64,000 bases of DNA from Diplosphaera chodatii (GCA_032358165.1 JAALGY010000052.1:2170001-2234000), one strand, 5' to 3'. Shown: positions 45,222 through 58,616, numbered from the stretch's first letter. Program-made: numbers and translations. The notes: generated by a model from the sequence alone, not told the origin.

Positions 45222-48200
45222 ATGTCAGACGGTGGCCTTGTATGCGTCAGTGCGCGCCGTGCCGGCTTGCAATCTGCAGCCTGGCCAGCCGTGCTTGGGG
45301 CAGCATCGACAGACGAAGACGCCAGCGCGTCAGATATCAGCGGTACACAATGAAATGGCAATATTTTCCACATCTTTCTGGCGTCGACTCGCATCACAAG
45401 ACGTTTACTCAGTCACAGTCCACCTGCGCTGGTTACCAATTTGACTTCAGCTGTGCGGTGCGCAGCCGAAGCAGTGATGAGCCTGGACCTCATGGGGAAC
45501 GCCGTGGCTGAGAACGACGCAGAGCTGTCCCGCTACAGCGCGCTGCTGTCCCTGTCGCTGGCCGACAACCAGCTGGCCACGTTGCCATCGTGTGCAGAGC
45601 AGGTGCGGTGGGTCACCAGGTGTCCTTTGGAGGGTGCACTCGCCAAATAGAATGTGCCCAGTGCTGCAAATCCCTCAGGCATGTTTACCCTACCGTGTGA
45701 AACGTAGGCTTGTAGATCATGCGCACAGATTCGTCAACACATCCAACCTTCTGCCAAGCCGCGCCAAAGCTCACTGTGACGATGGGTTGCCTGTCACCAA
45801 TGAAATCAATCCTCATCCTACACGCAGGCACTGCCACTCACGCTGCTGCACCTGGATATCAGCCGCAACGCCATCCGCACCCTCGCCGGCCTCGGCGCCC
45901 TCCCAGCCCTGCAGTGGCTGGATGCGAGATGCAACCAGATCCAGGTCTGCATGACAACCAAGCTGATCCTCATACACTGACCGCCACTTTGATCGTGTGG
46001 CACATGCCACCCTCGACCGCTTACTGGCGGCTCACTCGCTGGCAGAGGCAGCAGCTGGGCTCGTGCCCGGAGCCAGCTGCAGTCCACCATTGCCAGGCTT
46101 GCCCATGCTAGCGTGCGCCCTTGGGCGGGGCAGGCCGGTCGGCCATCGCACAAGCCACAGCTGTTGAACATGTGCGTCATCCTGGTTGCCACACTCACGT
46201 TGCACTTGTTTCTCGGTGCAGGGTGCGCAGCCGCTCGCAGGCTGCCGGGGTCTGCACTTCGTGGACCTGTCCCGCAATGTGCTGACGTCCACGCAGGGTG
46301 TCGAAGGTGCGACATCATGCAGCAGCGCAAGCACGCAGGCAGTTGCAGCTGTCCTTTTCGTGGACATGTCAGCCTGAGCAGAACCCTGGTGAGCCTCCGC
46401 CACGACACCCTGCAGACTGTGCTTCCACTCTGTCGTTGTTGGTGCAGGACTGGCATCACTCGCGGAGCTGCGGCTGGCGGGCAACCGCCTCGCAAAAGTG
46501 ACAGACGTGCGGGTGCTGGCGGTGCTGCCCACCCTGCAGCGCCTCACCCTGGCGGGCAACCCTGTGGTTGATCGCCTGGCGCCTCGCGCCGCCGCCGCCC
46601 TGGTCCGCAACGCCTGCCCAGGTGACGGAACCAGCATCATGTCAGCAGCAATGCCACGCGGGTCAGCATATATATGAACCAGGACGCCGACTGATGCATG
46701 ACAGGCTACAGGCCCTGCTCAAGCAGCTTCAACTTCATTGCCATGCATGATTTGGCGATGAGCAATCTGTCATGTCTCGCCTTACTCTCACGACACAATG
46801 TCACACTATTGCAGGCATCTGCATGCTAGATGGGCAGCCACTGGGCCACAGGAACCGCAACATGCCGGCAGCCACTCGGATTCCTGCAGCTGCCGGCCGC
46901 CGTCAGGCGGCTGTCAACAGGCAGGGTGGTGGTGGCTGTGGCAGCGCTGCAACCTTGCAGCCCCTGTTTTGGACCAATGGGTGTACAAACGAAGAGAACA
47001 GTGATGGTGCACTCTGTCAAGTCCGCAAGCTGACAAATGAGGAATGGGCAGCTGTGGCAGCAGAGCAGCGGCTGTCCAGTGCCAAGGGGCAGGGCGCTGG
47101 CGACTTCCAGAGCCCTGAGGGGTTCAATACCTCACGGCTGAGGGCTGATGTGCTGGAGCGACTAGTCAGCGACCCTGTAGCGATTGGCAGCCGCGACTGG
47201 GACGCTGCAGATGCAGCTGAAGGCGCAGCTTCCAGAGGTGATGGTGCACCTGTTGGCACAGCAGCTGGGGCCGGAAGCTCTGCAGCAGGCTGGGCATCTG
47301 CAAATACGTCGTCAATCCGGCAGCAGAGGCAGCGGCAGCAGCAGCAGCAGCCCAAGCCACGGTCCAGCTCGATGTCGGTGCAGCCGGCCGGGACGCAGCG
47401 GCGGAGTGATGCTGCAGAGTCCGTGCTCCGCCCCATATCAGGTGCTGAATGCGCAGCGGTGTGTTCTCGACGAGCAGAGGCTGTGGCGCCTCAGCAAGGG
47501 TGATAAAGCTCAGGCATTGGGACATGACACATCCGGATCAAGTTTATGGTTTAGGGTACCAACCTACACCATAAGCTTGCAACACCTCACATGCTGGTGC
47601 TGACATCGAGTGCAGGCCTCAAGAGGCTGCCACTACAGGGCCTGAGGGGCGGCATGCCTGGCGCCGGCACCTCAAGACGTACCCGAACACCATGTGACGA
47701 GGAGGAGCAGCAAGCAGCAGGTCTGCTGCAGCGGGGCCTGATCCGTGCTGCACATCCGCCATTGCCACCTGCCACACCAGTCCAGGGCGCCAGCATGCAG
47801 GTAGTACCTGCATGTCTTCCACTGTGTTATCCTGCTGCTCCTGCTGAACATATGTGGGAACACAGTCTAGTGGGGCGAACGAAGGTAGGTTGTGTAACGC
47901 CTTGTACACAGCTGCAACCTGTTGCACAGCGCAACTGCTGTCATCAACGCTATACAAAGACAAGCACAGCAATACTTGGGCAATACAGCTCCACGACAAG
48001 AGCCATCAGCGCGCCCCATAAGCGGAACAACCTGAGGTGCAATGCAATCGCGGCGCAGGTGGCAAGCAGCAGGAAGCGGCGGCAGTCGCGCCACATCCTG
48101 CATCAGCCAGAGATGAGCTTCGGCTATGAGGCGCTGGCTCGACCCAGCACCGCCCCAGGTCCTAGTTGCAGCCTACTTCTGCGGAAACCCTGTTGCATAT

Positions 48201-51200
48201 CATGCAACCCTGCCTGCCTCCTTAGACCCGAGCGCAGCCATTGGCCCCGAGCAGCATGGAACAGAACATGGAAAGGCGAGTCGTCCCTGCTGTGCAGCGG
48301 CGTCGCCAGAGCGGCTGTTCGAAAGCTACTTGATGGGCAGCAGCGCCTCGGCGCGCCGGGCTGCAGCCGCGGCAGCGCCACCCGCCATCCCCGTGCGCCC
48401 ACAGGTGACACACATATCGATAACACACATTCTATGCCGGAAGGCAACTTCGGACGTCGACCACATACCACCCGTCATCAGCTTGGAGATGTGCTCCCTT
48501 ACACTTTTGTTGTGTCAGTATGTAAGGTGGCATTGCTACGACAATGGCCTGTGCACCCTGGCACCTGCACGCTACACCCGCGCACACATGTGAAACGCAA
48601 CGAGCACACTCACATCATGGACCTCTGTGCAGCGGGCGGAGTCGGCCCGGCAGGCGCGGGAGCTGCGCACGCGCAACGCTGCGGTCGCGTTGGCGGCCGC
48701 CGGCAGCCGACCAGCCACCGCTGGCTCCGCCGCAGGGTGGATCCACCCGTCCGGCGGCCGCCGCGGCATCCGCACCGGCCGCAGCTGCGTGGACCGGGTC
48801 AAGGGCCGTAGTCAGCAGCCGGACAGCAGCGGCACAGCCCGCAGGCGGCGCGGCGTGGGCAGCATGGCGGGCGTGGTGGCAGAAGGGCGCCAGCTGCCAG
48901 GCAGGCGGCAGGGGCTCAATGCAGGCAGCCGGCGGCCAGGCACCGCTGGCCGCAGTGTCACCAACACCCTGAAGGTGCAACTGCAAAGAGAGGGTGGCAG
49001 GTCGGCAGCGCACGCTTTGGCGCCGTTGGATGGCGGCAGTGCAGCGTCGCTGTCAAGGACACCGATGTCGCCGCTGGATGACCAGGCGCAGGCGGCGCAC
49101 AGCGCCGACTCCGCAAGCTTCTGGCTCGCCAACCAGGCGAGCCATCGCCTTTGCAGAGGCACACCTGCCGTCTTATCATCGCCGTATCCTGACAACAGGC
49201 CGCCAGGCCGGAGACTGGAAACTGCGCTTGCCCGCTAGACGATGCCCTTGCCTGCCCTGCCACGCCCCGCATCACAACTTTTTTCAGTGACAGCTCAGAT
49301 GCGTGCAACCACACCGCTGTGCATGGCCACGCCGCACATTCAGGCTAGCTGCCAAGTGCTGATACGACGCGTTGTACAGGAGCCACCTGACTTCAGCCAG
49401 CGGGATCCAGGGGGGACTGCGATCGTCCGGGCGCAGTCCGCCTCGCTTGATGCCATGGCGCTGGAGCAGGGCGGCCTGCCCCTAAACCCTCCTGTTCAGG
49501 TGAGCCGCAGCATTGCTGCCGTGCCATAGCTCACACATGTGGATCATGTGACAAAGGGTCCACTATGGGCATGGACCCTGAGACCATGCGGGCTGCAAGC
49601 ACTCTGCTGCGCGCCTTTGTGCGTGAGGCGCAACAGCGCCGTGCGCAACTGCGCAACACTTGCCTGTGCTTGCGGCAGCGGGGGAACTGGGCGCAGCAGG
49701 CACACCGTGCCGCGATCGCCGCAGAGCTGGAGGGCAGGAAGGAGAAGGTGCGCTGATGGCCTGCACTTATGATGTCCTGCAGTGAAGGTTCGAGACTCTC
49801 TGCGTGCTTGTCATCAACATGTGCTCAGATGGTGGCTGCTTGCCAAGCGCATGACACCCCCTGCAGTGATGGTTTGCATCGCTAGACAGCAGTGCGACGT
49901 CGGCTCTCCTGCTGAGCAGGTCCAGCGCATTCAGAGGGCTGCAGAGTCGCTGATCGCGCAGCAGGCGGCGGCGGAGGCGTCGCCAGACGCCGGTCGCCGC
50001 ATCCCCGGCGCGGCCGCAGCCGCCGCGGCCGCCGCCTCCGCGGCGGCAGCCATCGCCGCCGTGGACGCAGAGGTCGCTGCGTCCGCGCTGGCGGCAGCAC
50101 CGTGTGCAGCGCACGCCGCGCAGCAGGGGCGCGCTGTGCCCCCTGGCGAGGCTGCACAGAGGACAGCCTCCTCCGCTGCACTCCCAGGGTCGGCGGCCCC
50201 GCCTCCGGGGCAGCAGTCGACTACCGCAGCGGCTGCGCGGCCAGGCTCGCCCACTGCAGCGCCCCACACGGCGCTGCTGCCCTTCACTCGTCCCGCCATC
50301 ACACGGGTAAGGAAGCACCCATTTTGGATCCAGATAATACACGGCTCATCTGTGTTCCACGTGGCTGTCAGCACCGCATGTTTCCTGCTGCAAGCAGCGC
50401 AGTATCTTCCATTGCCACCACCCACAGGTGCTGTCCTACCGCCGGGTGACGGCTGTGGGGGATGACCCCGACATCTCCGCGGCCATGGCCGCCAGGTGCT
50501 CGGACACATGTGTCTCAGATGGAGATGAGCAACTCGGTGTGCACCTTAAGCTCTGTTGTCCTTCGGTTCATACACACATGCTGCCATGCAGGGCCGCGGC
50601 TCGCACATGAGCTAGTTTTTGAGTCTGCTGCAGGGCTGCTGCTGGTGAGGAGTGGCCGGAGACGCCGGGCGGCAGCCGTCTGGCTGCACGCAGCAGCCGT
50701 GCACTGGCAGCGCAATCTCCTCGTCACAACCAGCGACCCAGCAATGATCGCACAGACGGCGTAGGCAGCACAGCAGGCGCGGCAGCTGCTGCCGCTGCGA
50801 GAGTGCAGGCGCCCAGCACCGCAGCTTCGGCTGGTGTAGCTGAGCCACGATCGCCGCCAGCCACACCCAATAACACCGCGATGCGGCTTGGTGCAGCCGC
50901 GCCGCATGCACCTGGCAGCACCGCTGACAGCCCTCAGGAAGCAGAGATCAACATAATTGTGCTTGCGCCACAGAGGGGCCTCGGCAGAAGCGGCGGAATA
51001 GGGCGAGGCATAGGTGCTGGTGGCATTGGCCGTGGCGCCGTCGGCAGGGGCAGCAGTGGTGGCATGCCACCAAGCGCACAGCAGCAGTCAGGGTTGCTGG
51101 TGCAGCAGGCAGCACAACCTCACGCCAACGATCCCATGCCAGCTGCAAGGCCACTGTCAGCGCTGCCGGGCAAGCAGCAAGCGGCGGGGCGGCCACCGGT

Positions 51201-51590
51201 GGCAGTCCATGCCAATGCACAAGACTGGAACCCCTGGAACCCCAACACATTTAGTCAGTACGGCGTGGGATCGCAGTACGAAGACAGCAGCTACGGCACG
51301 CCAGGCAGGCAGGGCCGCGGCGCTGCAAGCGCTGCCACACGCCAGCCCCAGCTGCAGCGTGCGGCGACAGCCGGCGGCGGCGGGAAGCAACAAAGCGCAG
51401 CGCCAGTGGCGGCTGCGCAGCAGCGGCCGCACACAGCCTCCGGTCTGCTGTCCAAGTTCTTCAGGTGCTTGGCATGCAGGACCCCATTAGCAGATAGGAG
51501 AATTTGCAGATCAATCTCGTTTAGCAGCATATAGACCTGAGAAACTGCTGGGAATGTGGTGCTTGCAGGCACAAGAAGTCAAGGGAATGA
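45222..51590 (+). CDS. Intracellular leucine-rich-repeat protein with long disordered C-terminal region
   Basis: ATG 45222-45224 starts MSDGGLVCVSARRAGLQSAA. Exon 1 ends at 45342 and joins 45451 in frame into the first LRR (AVMSLDLMGNAVAEN, ALLSLSLADNQLATLP). Further repeats: LLHLDISRNAIRTLAGLGAL (45845), GLHFVDLSRNVLTS (46250), LAELRLAGNRLAKVTDVRVL (46456), LQRLTLAGNPVVD (46537), capped by ACPGICMLDGQPLG across the 46621/46814 junction, the typical SDS22-like LRR end. No signal peptide is visible, so it is probably cytoplasmic or flagellar. Then follow low-complexity Ser/Gln/Ala/Arg-rich exons in one frame: LKRLPLQGLRGGMPG (47617), SSRKRRQSRHILHQPEMSFG (48067), ERLFESYLMGSSASARR (48313), RAESARQARELRTRNAA (48630), VQRIQRAAESLIAQQ (49921), VLSYRRVTAVGDDPDISAAM (50429), and a long last region (50634-51464) with Gly/Gln motifs. 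The final exon gives KFFRHKKSRE, TGA 51588-51590. The family and role were not identified. Confidence 0.75.
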
Positions 51591-52034
51591 CGAGGAAGGC
51601 ATGTGCAACTTCGTGTGACGGTGAATGGCGAGGACTGCAGTGGCCAGCATGGCCTGGGACTGGACGACAGCACGGGAAGTGCTTTGATGGCTGGCATTGG
51701 GCGTCCTTTGCTGCATTGAAGGCAACCCGGCCACATCATTAGAGTGCTGGGTTTCAAGCCTACTCTACCTACACAAACTGCTGCTACTCTGCATTGCGGA
51801 CCGCAGCTGCAAAGCCAATACCAGGCTGTGCAGTGCCCTTGCCGCTGCCCGCCGCCAGCTGCGGGGCTACAGCCTGCAGCCCCGCCTGCTCATTCATCCC
51901 CCTCGTGAATGAGCATCGACCGCACACCCGCCGCCCGGCAGCGGTTCCTATTTCTTTCTGCTGCCGGGGCGCCTCGGCCGCGCCGCGCCTCCTGCGCCCG
52001 AGCGGCGGCGGCCTCAGGGTTCAAGGGGTATATA
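51591..52034. other. Convergent 3' flanks with hairpin and duplicated coding remnant
   Basis: This lies between the LRR gene and the ABCF gene stops. It contains an 8-bp-stem hairpin (GCGGGGCT 51861-51868 with AGCCCCGC 51878-51885) and a diverged copy of the last ABCF codons (51961-52016). No independent gene was seen. Confidence 0.6.
51961..52016 (-). repeat. Diverged copy of the ABCF C-terminal coding sequence
   Basis: This stretch matches the ABCF coding end at about 52048-52100 with a few substitutions and a small length difference, at an offset of about 86 bp. On the minus strand it still reads [15 protein letters not shown], compared with [16 protein letters not shown] in the gene. It lies downstream of the ABCF stop, so it is now untranslated. 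Confidence 0.7.
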
Positions 52035-55000
52035 TCACTTCTTCTTGCTGCCGGCCGCCTTGGCCGCCGCGCGCTCCTGCGCCCGGGCGGCGGCGGCCTT
52101 CTCCTCCTCATCCAGCTCGGTCGCGATCTCCTTGTGCAGCTCGTCCCGGTAGTCCTCGAAGTAGCCGTCGTAGGCGGTGATGGTGCCGTCCTCCACCACC
52201 CACACCTGCGGCAGGAGCAGGCTCGCCTCAGAACGGATCCGAAACCTTTCGAGATGTCAGCGCAAACTCGAGATATACTTCACGTGTGCAGAGTGTGGTG
52301 ATCGTGGCAGCCTCAAAAGATGCTAGGTTGGCGGCTGCCTGCGGGTGCGGCACGTGCTTAATGCCTGGCACAGCACCGTGAGGGTGTACGTTGGCATCAG
52401 AGGCAGCCCCAGTGTTGGAATCCACCTCTGAGGTCTCGTCGCACACGCGCGACAGCAGCTGCGCATCGTGGCTGATGATGACGACGCCGCCCTCGAACTG
52501 CTCCAGGGCCTCCGCCAGCGCGTCAATCGACTGCAGCAGGACAAGGGCTGAGGTCTTCCAGCAGCCGTGTCCTGTCGTGATGCTGTCAGAGGCGCCCGCC
52601 AAACCATTGCACAACTTGCTGTGGATGCACACTTGGCTGCTAGCATCAGCAGTCCACTTCGAGTGCCAGATCTTTCTCAAGGCTGCTGAAGCCACATATA
52701 CCACACCCCATGCAAGTAGCCGGCGACTGCTGGCTCGACACGAGTGTGTGCATTCCAGGACGCGTCACAGAACCATTGCATTTTGTGACCGTATGGGCAG
52801 GGCTACCCAAGTGGCGGCACCTGCATGTCCAGGTGGTTAGTAGGCTCGTCCAGCAGCAGGATGTGCGGCCGGCTGAGGCAGATGGCCGTGAACACGACGC
52901 GCGCCTTCTGCCCCCCTGCAGCCACGTGAGCACGTCAAATCTTTCTAGGGTTCCTACGAGCTACCTCTGCGACAGGCCGGCAGAGCGTCGCGCACCTCGA
53001 CATAAGAGAGCGCACAGGGATGCGACGGGGCGTGGGGTGCTGACACAGGGCCGAGGTGCCAGAGTGCCAGGGCGGAGAGGGCTTCAAGCAAGCAGACGCC
53101 GGTCGCACCCGAGAGCTTCTGGATGGGCTGCAGGTGGTGGTGGCCGGACAGCCCAAAGCGCCCCAGCATGCGCCGCAGCCCGTCCATCCGCAGGCCCGAC
53201 TGCAGATCCGACAACCACAGCCCGAGTTGCATCATGACCGTACAGTAACACTTGGTGGTGCAAGCTAGTTTGGCAGCACAGTCGCAGACGAAACTGGTGG
53301 CACTGCACCCAGCTGTGCACGAAGTGCAGCAACCAGCAGCAGCAGGACGCCAGAAGAACCTAGACCAGTATCTGCTGCGCTGCCTGAGAGGCACCTTTGA
53401 CACGAGCAGAGGGCTTCTGGAGGGCCAACAGACTCTGCCAGCACCAGGCGATGACCGAAGCGACACCCGAATGCGGTACCTCTGGGAAGCGGCGCTCCAG
53501 GTACTCGACGGGCGTGTCGTCCATCTGCAGCGCGTCCACGAAGTGCTGCGCGTACCGCCCGATGCGCAGCTTGTGGCTCTTGCGCTGCTCCCCATGTGTT
53601 GGCTCCAGGTCACCTGCGCACGCGCACAGAGGGTGTTTCACCCCCTTGCACAAAGCTGTCCACACAGCCAGGTGCCCTCAGACCACGCAGGATGCAGGTG
53701 ATGCTAAGCATCTGCGACGTCCTCACAGGCGAACCCTGTTTCGGGTGGGAGTGATGGCCGGACGGCCAGCTCACCAGCGAGGAGGTTCATGAGCGTCGTC
53801 TTGCCGGCGCCGTTGGGGCCCACAATTGCGACGCGGCTGCCCATGTCCTGCAGCAACAAGCACATGCTCTTAGGCTGAGACACACTGCACACGTGCACCT
53901 CGCACTGTCCCTGGCGACCCCGCAGCGCGCAAAGCATCAGCCTGCGGACCCTGACACACAGCTGCGGATGCCCAAGCCTCTGCCCAAACCTGCTGTGGGT
54001 TTGTCTAGACAGTCACCTAGACGCAGCCAATGCACCAGAGGGAACAGAGGCTACTTCAAAAGCGCACGATGCCGATGTTGAGGTCCTTGAGCCCGAAGTC
54101 GTCACGGCCCGGGTACTTGAACGACACATCGTTCAGCTGGATGAGCGGCGGCGGCAGCTCTGTGGGCTCCGGGAACTCGAAGTGCACCTGTGGGAGGCAT
54201 GACATCATGTTTTAGTATCAGCGCCTCTGTCGCATGGACAGCAGCATACAGGGCTATGTTCAGGACTCAGGCAGCTGGTGTGCTGCTGCAAGCCATCCTA
54301 GCAGTGCCGCACACATCAAAGGCATTGGCGACACATAATGCATCAAGCAAAGTTGCTGTCCACACATGCGCAAGTCACAGGTACGCACAGCCCAACATGG
54401 GGGCCTGACACTATGATAACAGCACATGACGCACGCTGTAGTCGCTCCAGCGCTTGGGCTTGTCGGCCTCGGCGGCGCCCTCGTCGTCCTCCGTCGACTG
54501 CTTGGCCGCCTTGGCCTTGCGCTGCTGCACCTGCTTCGTGCTCTTCTCCACCTTGGCCTGCAGCACGCCAGCCCAGAGGATGTGCAGCGTGTTCTGGCAG
54601 TGAGGCCGCTAGGGCTGCACTCATCCCATGCGCACGCATGGCAGATGTCCAAATCCAACCTCGTTTGGACAGTCTACCACGAGGGCGTTGCAGTGTCAGC
54701 AGTCGAGAGCAGTGCTTGCAGAAACTTCGGTTCCTGACCTGGTTGGACTTGTTGCCGGACCGCTTGGCGGCCTTGATCTGCTTCTCGTACTTCTCGGCCG
54801 CCTTGTTCACCTCCGTGCGCCGCTGCTCGTACATCTCCTCGAACTGCTCAAAGTTGCCCCTGCGCATCAGCACATGCATGTTCACCGTGGGACATGCAGC
54901 GCTGGCTGATGCTGCTGACGCCATTGGGAGTGGCTGGGACGGCAGCAGCAGATGGTCACAGCCACCATCTAGTGCATGGCTGCTCTCGTGCAGCAGGATT

Positions 55001-56510
55001 GTGCGGCGCCTGACAGCTGCCTGGCTACTCGACCGTTTGTGGCCAGTGGCTGAAAGTTGAACTGGGCTGATCTGCAAATGACACATCCGCCCAAAGATGC
55101 CCTGAACCCGAAGGAGGAGCAGATTCGCACCGGTAGAAGTGCAGCTTGAGGTCGTGCAGGTGGATGATGTCGGTGGTCACGTTGTTCAGGAAGTCGCGGT
55201 CGTGCGACACCACCACCAGCGTCTTCTTCCACCGCATCAGATACTCCTCCAGCCACAGCACTGCCGCGCACACAGCAGCAACTCGTCACGCATCCGGCAC
55301 ATGACGACCGTGCTCTGGCAGGGACGGGGTCTGGAAGGCCCCGCCGCCAAGGATCCCACAAACGTTCTCATGGGGTGAAAGGGCCTCGAGCTGTAGCATC
55401 AAAGTGCCAATTTGAGGTCGCCCACCCGCTCGGAGGTCCAGGTGGTTGGTGGGCTCGTCCAGCAGCAGCACCGTGGGCTGGATGTACAGGGCGCGCGCCA
55501 GGGAGATGCGCATGCGCCAGCCGCCCGAGAAGGAGCTGGTCTCCCGCTTCTGCATCGCCACGCTGAAGCCTGCGAGCAGCGCGTCGCCTGCTCGCAGCGT
55601 TCTCATGCGCTTCTGCTTCGACGCACGGCAGCTGCACATGCACGCATGCCGTCCCCGTTGCCGCGCCCCACGCCGTGACAGGCCGCAGGGCGCTGTCTGG
55701 CAACCCCGGGGACTTTGCGCGCTCACCCAAGCCGTGCAGGATCTTCGACGCCCGCGCCTCGGCCGAGTGGCTGCCGATCTCCTGCATGCGCTCGTACACC
55801 TCGTTGAGGCGCGCGCCGGCCGCGTCTGCGTCGAAGCCGTCGTCGTCGTCTGGAGACTGCCCGTTCGCCTGGGGCGGCGTGGCCGCCTCGCCGCCACCGC
55901 TGCCGTTGGCGGCGCCCGCCCCGTCTGGGACCGCGGCGCCGCCTGCCAGGTTGAGCTCCCCTGCAGGTGCAGGCCTCCGTTGCACGGTGCTCAGGTTTGA
56001 GCAGCCTTGTGCGCGCTACAGCCGTGGGGAGTCCATTGACAGTTTCGTGGCTGCCAGCAGGGGGACGTACCTAGCCTGCGGGTGAGCTCTGCCTCCTCTG
56101 CTCGAAGTTCCATGAGCTCCACATCTGCCGCCACCACTGCCTGTGCAGTGACACATAGTGGGCTCGGATTACACAGCAGCCGTCGAGCACGACATGCTCT
56201 GCATAGCTCCAGAGAAACACTTTGCATGAGAGAGTCCGGGGTTGGGTCATGTACCTCCAGTGCTGACTGGTCGGTCCCCACGACCTCCTGCTCTACCAGC
56301 AGCACATCGAGGCCTGCTGGCACAGGCACCTGCACATGCGAGTCGTCATGGCATTTGAGAACAGGTTTGCTCACTGCTACAGAGTTTCTGCATATAGGCA
56401 TTGGCAGCCAGATGCCTTTGGGGCGCAATTACCACACACCGCTTTGCCATGGGGATGCAGCTGCATGCAGCAGAAGAACTGCTGGGATGGCGCACCTGTC
56501 TCCGCGCAAT

Positions 56511-56541
<31 letters not shown>

Positions 56542-57996
56542 TTGGGGCCCACAAGGCCATACCGCCGTCCTGCTGTGATGGTCACATCCGTGTTCTCCAG
56601 CAGCATCTTGCCCTTGGCGCGGATGGTCATGCGGTGCACCTGTGGGAGGCACAGCTGGTTATGTATTGCCCCCGCCAGTGTCCCACTGCCCACAGACCTC
56701 GCATCTAAAGCTGGCCTGCTGCCACATCTGCGCATCGCCACATGTCGCGGAACTCCTGACGCCTTTGGGCGCCATTGCCGTGCATGCAAGGAAGCGCTGG
56801 CAGCCCAGCTGCCGGCATGTGGCGCCCTGAAGACCGTCTTCATGCCGAGACTGGGTTTTCGATACTGCACACTCAACGGCCATCACCTTGATGTCGGTGG
56901 CCGACACCACTGAGTCTGCGGCCTCGCCGCCCGCGCCCTGCTGCTCAAAGGACACGTCAAACACGTTGTCGTCATCCCGCAGCGCGTCCGCCTTGGCGCG
57001 CGCCGCCGCCTCCTGCTGCTTCCGCGTCTTCTCGTTGATCTTCTTCCGTTCCTTGTCACTCATCTGCAGGTTTCAGCAATGGGAGTGTTCTGACAATGCA
57101 GCTCTGTCTGCAAACATACCGTGCTCGCTCCACTTTGCCTGTGACCACAGCAGCCTGTAGTACCCACAGATGTCGGTGACACGGGCAGGGAGGCGACTGA
57201 GTCTAGCAGCCAAAGCTGCATGTTCATGTTGAGCATGGTAGAACCCACCTTGACCTTGGCCTCCAGGTGGCCCTCGGGCTGGTCCTCCGCCACAAAGCCA
57301 TGGTGCCGCTCCTCGTCCGACTCCGACTCGCTGGCAGACGGCAAGTCCATGTCCTGTTTGCACGCTCAGCAAGGACACACATCAGCAACGTCGCATGGTG
57401 CAGCGCCATGCATCAATGCAGGATCCAAAGGCATCAATACATGACACACAGAAGGGCGGTATCTGCCACTCTTCGGCTTGCGGTTGGAAGCGATTGGGAT
57501 GTCGAAGCATCGGTAGCTGCTCACCTGCAGATAGCTGCCCTTGGACTTGCGCTCGGCCTCGGCCGCCTTGGCACGCTGCATGTCCTTCTTCGCGAGCCGC
57601 GCCTGCCCGGCTGACAGATCCTCGGCTATTGCCTTGGACGTGCTGTCCTTCTCCTTTTTGACCTTGGTTGGGTCTGTGAGCAGCGACCGCATATATGTTG
57701 CTGGCGGTCTGAGCGACACGCCTGATGATGCAGGCACCACATGATGCATGCGGCGACACGGCAGCGGGGTGACGCATCAGACCCGATGACAGCGTAGTGT
57801 GCGCCACGCGCAGCGCCTGCAGACGGACCTCTGGGTTTTGACGGCTTAGTGCCATCCTTGCTGGCTGGCTTGTCCTTTGACGACGGCTTCTTCTTCTCTG
57901 GGTCCTTGTCCTTGGGCTTCTTCTCCTTTTTGGCAACGCTGTCCACTGACGCTACCTTGGGCTTCTTGTCGACGCTTGCCTTCTCCTTGGGCGCCA
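52035..57996 (-). CDS. ABCF-family ATPase, ABCF4/GCN20 type (twin ABC domains, no membrane part)
   Basis: Soluble twin-ATPase tied to ribosomes and translation control in other eukaryotes. ATG 57994-57996 starts [20 protein letters not shown], a Lys-rich charged N-terminus as in plant ABCF4. [17 protein letters not shown] (about 57330) and [20 protein letters not shown] (about 57050) follow. Domain 1: Walker [12 protein letters not shown] (about 56530), [20 protein letters not shown] (about 56310), signature [16 protein letters not shown] (about 55520), Walker [15 protein letters not shown] (about 55450), H-loop [20 protein letters not shown] (about 55190). Linker: [20 protein letters not shown]. 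Domain 2: [17 protein letters not shown] (about 54130), Walker [19 protein letters not shown] (about 53800), [20 protein letters not shown] (about 53540), signature LSGGQKAR formed across a splice, [13 protein letters not shown] (about 52840), H-loop [14 protein letters not shown] (about 52460). The end is [15 protein letters not shown] 52035-52037. All catalytic motifs are intact. Confidence 0.94.
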
Positions 57997-58616
57997 TTGA
58001 ATATGAGCACTGAGCTGGCTTTTGGATGGACTTGATATCGGGGGGTGATGCACCAAACCGATGTGCCACTGACTATGGCAGTGCCACAGCTGCGACGCCT
58101 ACTTCCAATGCAACCTGGCAAGCCGCCATATCACAACCGACGATGCTATCACTGTGCAAACTTTGCGAATGTTGTCTGTGCACATGAAGCCAGCGGCTTA
58201 GGCCTCGGGGTGTCGGCAGGGTTTAGCAGTTGGCCGCAGCTAAGGTGCCAAGCAGCGCAGTGTTTTGCTGCCATGATGTCACTGCAGACACTGCAAACCC
58301 TGCTCACAAGGCAACAACTACTAGACTGACTGTTCACCATCACGCCTTGAGGTTGAATGTGAGCGACTGGCAGTGCTGCGCCGGCTCTGATGGCTCCCTT
58401 GCAGCATCCCATCCCTGATCGATCATGACTTGACTTGAACATGCTAAGCGTTCAGCAGCGTCTCGTCACAGCGCTATTGCTGCACAGAGTTACTGGATGA
58501 TCCGATCTGCACGTTGGTGGGCTGCACTATGCAGCCTGCTGCACACCTGTATGTACTGATCATATACCAGGCATCCCAAACCAATAGCGTTCGTGCCTTG
58601 CCGTCTGTGACGCCGC
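57997..58616. promoter_or_regulatory. Divergent promoter region, ABCF gene (-) and 58617 gene (+)
   Basis: 620 bp between divergent start codons, with lower GC than the exons. No specific element or gene was recognised. Confidence 0.5.

Noticed and set aside
52035..57996. An ABC membrane transporter
   Set aside because: Two ABC ATPase domains occur without any transmembrane segments, with a Lys-rich N-terminus and the ABCF linker, so it is a soluble ABCF protein.
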